Shown here piece after piece: positions 60,204-64,000 of a stretch of DNA of 64,000 nucleotides. Source of the DNA: Blumeriella jaapii (lineage: Eukaryota > Ascomycota > Leotiomycetes > Helotiales > Drepanopezizaceae). The translations under genes were made by a program, and so were the position numbers. The notes below the pieces were generated by a model. It did no database searches. It was not told where the DNA came from and saw nothing but the letters and a program-made list of their open reading frames with translations. Numbering within the stretch: position 1 is the first letter of the stretch; every line of letters begins with the position of its first letter. The DNA lies in NCBI GenBank assembly GCA_009599575.1, contig VWND01000076.1, forward strand, positions 1,612,001 through 1,676,000, read 5' to 3'.

Positions 60204-61500
60204 AGTAGTGAAGCATCTGGATATCTCTCTCAACGCTATGCACATGTATGTATTTGAATTTGGAGAGCCATTTGAGATCTGTTATCACGCTGTACTGCAC
60301 CTATCTAAATACATGTCCTTCCGGCCAGTAGTGCTTACTCCATCTTTGCCCACATAAGCACACTCAAAGGTCAGATTACCTCTTTCTATAGAAAGAAAAA
60401 GAACACCTGAGAACACCGGATAGATCTCAACCAGGGCTTAGATAAACTTGCAATATGTACTGTAGCTTATAGTCACGAGAACAACCGGCAGCTCAAGCCA
60501 TTGAAATGGTGCAGGCTGATCGACTCAAGACTTGCACTTACCTACGGAGTACATACAGTACATGGGTAAACAAACTTCGTAACCGTACTTGGATGTTCCT
60601 GCGTGCCTACTGTACCGTACCGTACATTACGTAGACATACATAGTAGAAGTGCATACAGATAGAAGTGCTGTAGTACTGTACTGTACTGTACCTGCAGAG
60701 CATAAAGTATATGTAAAGTAGTACTGTCCTGTAAGTAAGATAAAAAAACGTACCTAGGTACCTAGGTAAAGTAAAAGGTTATCTTGACAACCGCTCGACG
60801 CGTGATAGCTACCTTACTGTACATGCTTACAATACTGTGGGAGAAGTAACTTCGTCACGGCGCGCTGGCAAACGATCTCCTTTCCTTCAAGCCTCATAGC
60901 CTCATTTTACAGTCTCAACCTAGGAACAACATCACTTACCTACTGTACAGGACCCAGCTCTCCACCCCCCTTCATCCATCCATCCACCCATCCATCCCCA
61001 ATTCACCATTCTCCTTACCTGACAGCGGGCCAAAAAAGCAGTCTAGGCGCTATTTTCAGAGCAGCGCGAGGCCGTGTGGCAACCTCCGCCAGCAGTGGGT
61101 GACGGTGGTGATCCAACCAGCATCCGAGATATTGTGATGCTGCTGCTGCTGCTGCTACTCATTGCAAACCAACGAGAGTTCGCCAGCCATCTTGAAACAT
61201 GACGGAACTTTGACGACTGGGTTGCGAGACTCCTGCCAGGATTTCCCAAACGAGAGGCCAAACAGAACACCACCGATCGCCCAACTGGGACTTGTCTTTT
61301 GCCTTTCGACTCCGTCGTACGAGATTGACTTCTTCCAGACGACGATCATGAATTCTTCCGCGACTTATCCTCCTCCTCGGTTTTCGATCAAACGCTATTG
61401 TCCAGCGACCAATCACGCCGGCTTCCCGAATGCACAGCGCAGCAAAGCTCTTCACGTCGCGCTAAGCACCACTTCGCGCGTTGAAACCGTGGGAAGACCC
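60204..61500. other. Intergenic region with TACTGTAC motifs
   Basis: No gene is supported. Palindromic TACTGTAC/TACAGTA motifs lie at 60460-60466, 60553-60565, 60607-60625, 60670-60693 and 60937-60950, and CCTAGGTACCTAGGTA at 60753-60768. CATCCATC repeats (60972-60996) and (TGC)n 61139-61157 are present. Frames around 61162-61527 lack protein character. Confidence 0.55.
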
Positions 61501-61674
61501 AGTGAGGGTCACGTGGAGATCAAGTGACCGAATATCACGTGGTAGTGTACGCACTAGTACGCGCACACCACACCCCATATTTCCGCAGTCGCATTGTTAG
61601 TAGAAAGGCAGACAGATTCCAACCCACGAGTTAAGAATAGTCATTCCCTGTATCACCAACCTGTGATACCAACA
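61501..61674 (-). repeat. Dispersed LTR-like repeat, copy B (inverted)
   Basis: Read on the minus strand it starts TGTTGGTATCACAGGTTGG at 61674 and continues with sequence similar to 7532-7706, including TGCGGAAATAT and the CACGTGA motifs. It is more GC-rich than copy A, so it seems less mutated. No retrotransposon reading frame adjoins it on either side. Confidence 0.7.
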
Positions 61675-63436
61675 GGAACCCCATCAATCCCACTCTCGAA
61701 CCCTCCCTCATCAAATCACATCGCCATTTTCAGCCTCGAATCACAAGACCAAAAGCCTTCTCCCCCCTTCTGCGTCGCTCCAGCTGGTGGCGCCTCGCCT
61801 AACCCGCTTCTCCATCCCGATTCGCCGCAACGCAATCAACACAACACAACATACGGCGCTGCCATTTATTCATTTCTCCCTGCGACAACAACCAGCTTTG
61901 AAGGCCCTTCCCAGGCCGGAAGGAATGGGAGAAGAAGCAAACACCAGTATCGAGAGTTGGAGCCAGTCGAAACTCCCCGACCAGCATTTTCCGTCACAGC
62001 GACGGCGCTAGCGAACTCGTGCAACTCCAACCCCCAGGTCCCAGGTCGGAAAACATCTCCCATTACTTCCTTCGCACGGGAGCGAAGTGTGTGATCACGC
62101 TGTACAGCACCCGACTGCTGAGCACTGATTGCCCCTCTGCTTTCGGGACGCATGAAGGCCTTACGAGCTCGTCGTCGCACACCTCGTGGCGAAATCTGAC
62201 GGGCCCCCATGAGCCGCCATGCCTCGTGGGATGGTGCTTGAACGGTGCCTGGTTTCCACTTGGCCAGAAAGTTCGCCTGGCATGTTGGAGCTGCCGCATC
62301 TTCCTAAGACGGTCATCTGGCGAACGAGCTACGCAGGTGCGAGATCTTCGTGAATAGCAGTGATGCCGGGACGGAGTCGTTAGCTCTTACTTGACTGACT
62401 ACGCAGATGTCGACATCAGTCAAGAGCTTGCGAAAGGGGACTGCCTCGTCCCGCGTCGGGGATACGGAGCTAACTAAGCACCGAGTCTTCTCCTCGCATC
62501 GAATTGCGAGCGAGAAACTAAGCATGTGTGTCGTAAGACATCCTCCGGAGATCATAGTCGCGCCTCGACAGGGTGACCACCTACCTGTCTCCTCGCACGT
62601 GTGAGTGTGGCCCATGTCAGACTACCCGATTTCTCATGTCGAGCGAGAGAGGTATAGGGTGCTCCTCGCTCGCACGTAGGGCGGTGCTGTATGTTGTGAC
62701 CGACCGCGGCCGTCATCTCACCAACACTCTCTTGCAGGTCTCGAGCAACAGCATTCACTATCCAAACCCAAGCCCAAGCCCACACGGATTCCCACCGCTC
62801 CAGAACGAAGAATCTAGATTTACCATTTCCCCCTTTTTACAACACCCTTTTCTCTCGCTCTCGCTCTGTAATCCAACATCCCGCTACAATCTCAGAGATT
62901 GAACCAAGGAAACACGGACAAGTCCCACATGTATACATAGCTCCGGGTTGGCGAAGAAACGTGCCAAAAGCCACTTGATGAACTTCTACATCTGATGCAT
63001 TTCCCAAGGACAAAAGCCCAACCATGAATTCCCAACCATGTAATAAGGAAGCATAAAACCAAAGATCCATTCTCAAACAGGTGCAGTATGCCCGCACAGC
63101 TCTATCCGACCCGATCCATCGCTAGTACTCGTCGCAATCCCAATCCAGGTCTGCCCCATGGATTCCGCTCCAATGTCACATACCTACCTACACACTGCCT
63201 GGTTCGCGACTCGCCAAGTGCTCGCTTAGGAAAGCCCAGAAGCAAAACAAACGGACACCACACTTCAAGCGAGGAAGAGATCCCCTCCCTCCCCTCCCGC
63301 CCCTTTTTTCACCTCACGCCTCTACTGTACGTTATCCTCACCCAGGGAGGGAGGCTACCGCGCAGACGGGCAGATACCGTAGCCACCCACCCACCCATCT
63401 ATGCCAGGTTTCCCGACCCCCCCCCGAGCCCCGAGC
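61675..63436. other. Gene-poor region
   Basis: The longest open frames (61594-62094 and 62019-62357 on +, 61866-62210 on -) have no domain, signal peptide or codon pattern I recognise and overlap one another. I do not call a gene. Sequence looks unique and moderately GC-rich. Confidence 0.5.

Positions 63437-63437
<1 letters not shown>

Positions 63438-63509
<72 letters not shown>
63438..63509 (+). repeat. 72-nt poly(A) tract
   Basis: Seventy-two uninterrupted A residues are followed by GAAAAAGAAAAAG and preceded by a C-rich stretch. The length is far above the other A runs here (about 20). It could be the tail of a retroposed sequence or an unstable microsatellite; I see no target-site duplication. 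Confidence 0.95.
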
Positions 63510-63511
<2 letters not shown>

Positions 63512-63699
63512 AAAAGAAAAAGATCGATTCCCCGCTCAGGGAGTCCAACTCCCGACCGACGTGGAATGGTTAGGTTAGGTACCTACCTAGGTACGCACTG
63601 TACCTAGACTCCGTTGGGAAACAAGAGCGGACGCGGGAAGCGAAGCTTCGGTTTCCGATGCGCTCGCATCGTGTGTGGATTCACGTCCATATCTCCATG

Positions 63700-63850
63700 T
63701 GTGGATAGATATATATCCCTACCTACCTACCTGCCTACCTACCTACCTACCTACCTACCTACCTACCATCTACATCCCCCGTCATCACGGGAAGCCGCAT
63801 ACAGACCCTCCCTCCCTCCCTCCCTCCCTCCCTCCCCCCTCCCTCCCTCG
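63700..63850. repeat. (CCTA)n and (CCCT)n microsatellites
   Basis: CCTACCTACC repeats cover 63718-63767 and CCCT repeats about 63808-63850. The CCTA unit is not the fungal telomere repeat CCCTAA, so this is not a chromosome end. Confidence 0.9.
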
Positions 63851-64000
63851 CTCGCTCCTCGCCCCCTCGCTCACTCCCTCGGGAGTAACCCGACGAGTGC
63901 GTTCGTGGGTGCTTTCATTCGATACCCAGGCTACATACATACCCAGGCTCCCTACCTAGGTACAGTAGATGCTGCACAGGAGGGACACGTGCATGCACAT

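Noticed and set aside
61594..62357. Two overlapping plus-strand frames of 166 and 112 codons
   Set aside because: No domain, signal peptide, intron pattern or recognisable family; they overlap similar frames on the minus strand.
63515..63600. GGGAGTTGGACTCCC with a following T run as a possible tRNA or Pol III gene
   Set aside because: Loop has 5 nt and lacks TTCGA; upstream sequence is GGTACCTAGGTA repeats with no cloverleaf.
63718..63850. CCTA/CCCT repeats as a telomere
   Set aside because: The unit is not CCCTAA and unique sequence continues after it.

Overview
The window is nuclear DNA of a filamentous ascomycete (Pezizomycotina). Genes are dense, with short GT-AG introns (about 44-360 nt) and CTAAC/CTAAT-type branch sites. 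Intergenic DNA is rich in microsatellites and homopolymers. All recognisable genes are eukaryotic: SERCA-type Ca2+-ATPase, 14-3-3, proteasome beta-3, eL36, Prp39, Nop14 and U2 snRNA. A class cannot be fixed from sequence alone; Sordariomycetes or Leotiomycetes would fit.

Layout: (1) 0.3-3.0 kb, a hybrid histidine kinase (+) whose receiver domain is broken by one base near 2866; 3.8-5.1 kb, a secreted class-3 lipase (+). (2) 5.1-10.2 kb, a gene-empty, AT-rich block with a long inverted repeat, a 117-bp tandem duplication and an LTR-like repeat that recurs inverted at 61.5 kb. Differences between copies are mostly transitions, as expected after repeat-induced point mutation (RIP). (3) 10.2-18.3 kb, a J-domain protein (-), a repeat-containing membrane protein (+), a disordered protein (-), PRA1/Yip3 (-) and the ER J-protein Erj5 (+). 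(4) 20.3-24.4 kb, Nop14 (-) and, divergently, an armadillo-like membrane protein (+). (5) 25.9-28.4 kb, a small secreted protein (+) and a carboxymuconolactone-decarboxylase-family protein (-). (6) 30.4-36.9 kb, cytochrome c peroxidase (-), U2 snRNA (-), eL36 (+), a TUG/UBX-type protein (-) and proteasome beta-3 (+). (7) 38.5-49.5 kb, SERCA-type Ca2+-ATPase (-), 14-3-3 (+) and Prp39 (+). (8) 51.4-56.2 kb, a large PX-PH-RhoGAP (Bem3 type, -). (9) 59.1-60.2 kb, a secreted, active-site-degenerate endonuclease/exonuclease/phosphatase-fold protein (+). The rest to 64 kb has no gene I can support.

Most genes are unlinked housekeeping functions; there is no biosynthetic cluster, CRISPR array or defence system. 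Two loose themes are splicing (U2 snRNA, Prp39) and the endomembrane system (Erj5, PRA1, SERCA). Points worth a second look: apparent single-base losses in three conserved genes (kinase, Nop14, cytochrome c peroxidase), which look like consensus-sequence errors; unusual splicing (a GC-AG intron, an exon of only the ATG, an 8-nt exon, paired stop codons inside an intron); RIP-like repeat relics; and a palindromic TACTGTACAGTA motif scattered through the intergenic DNA.
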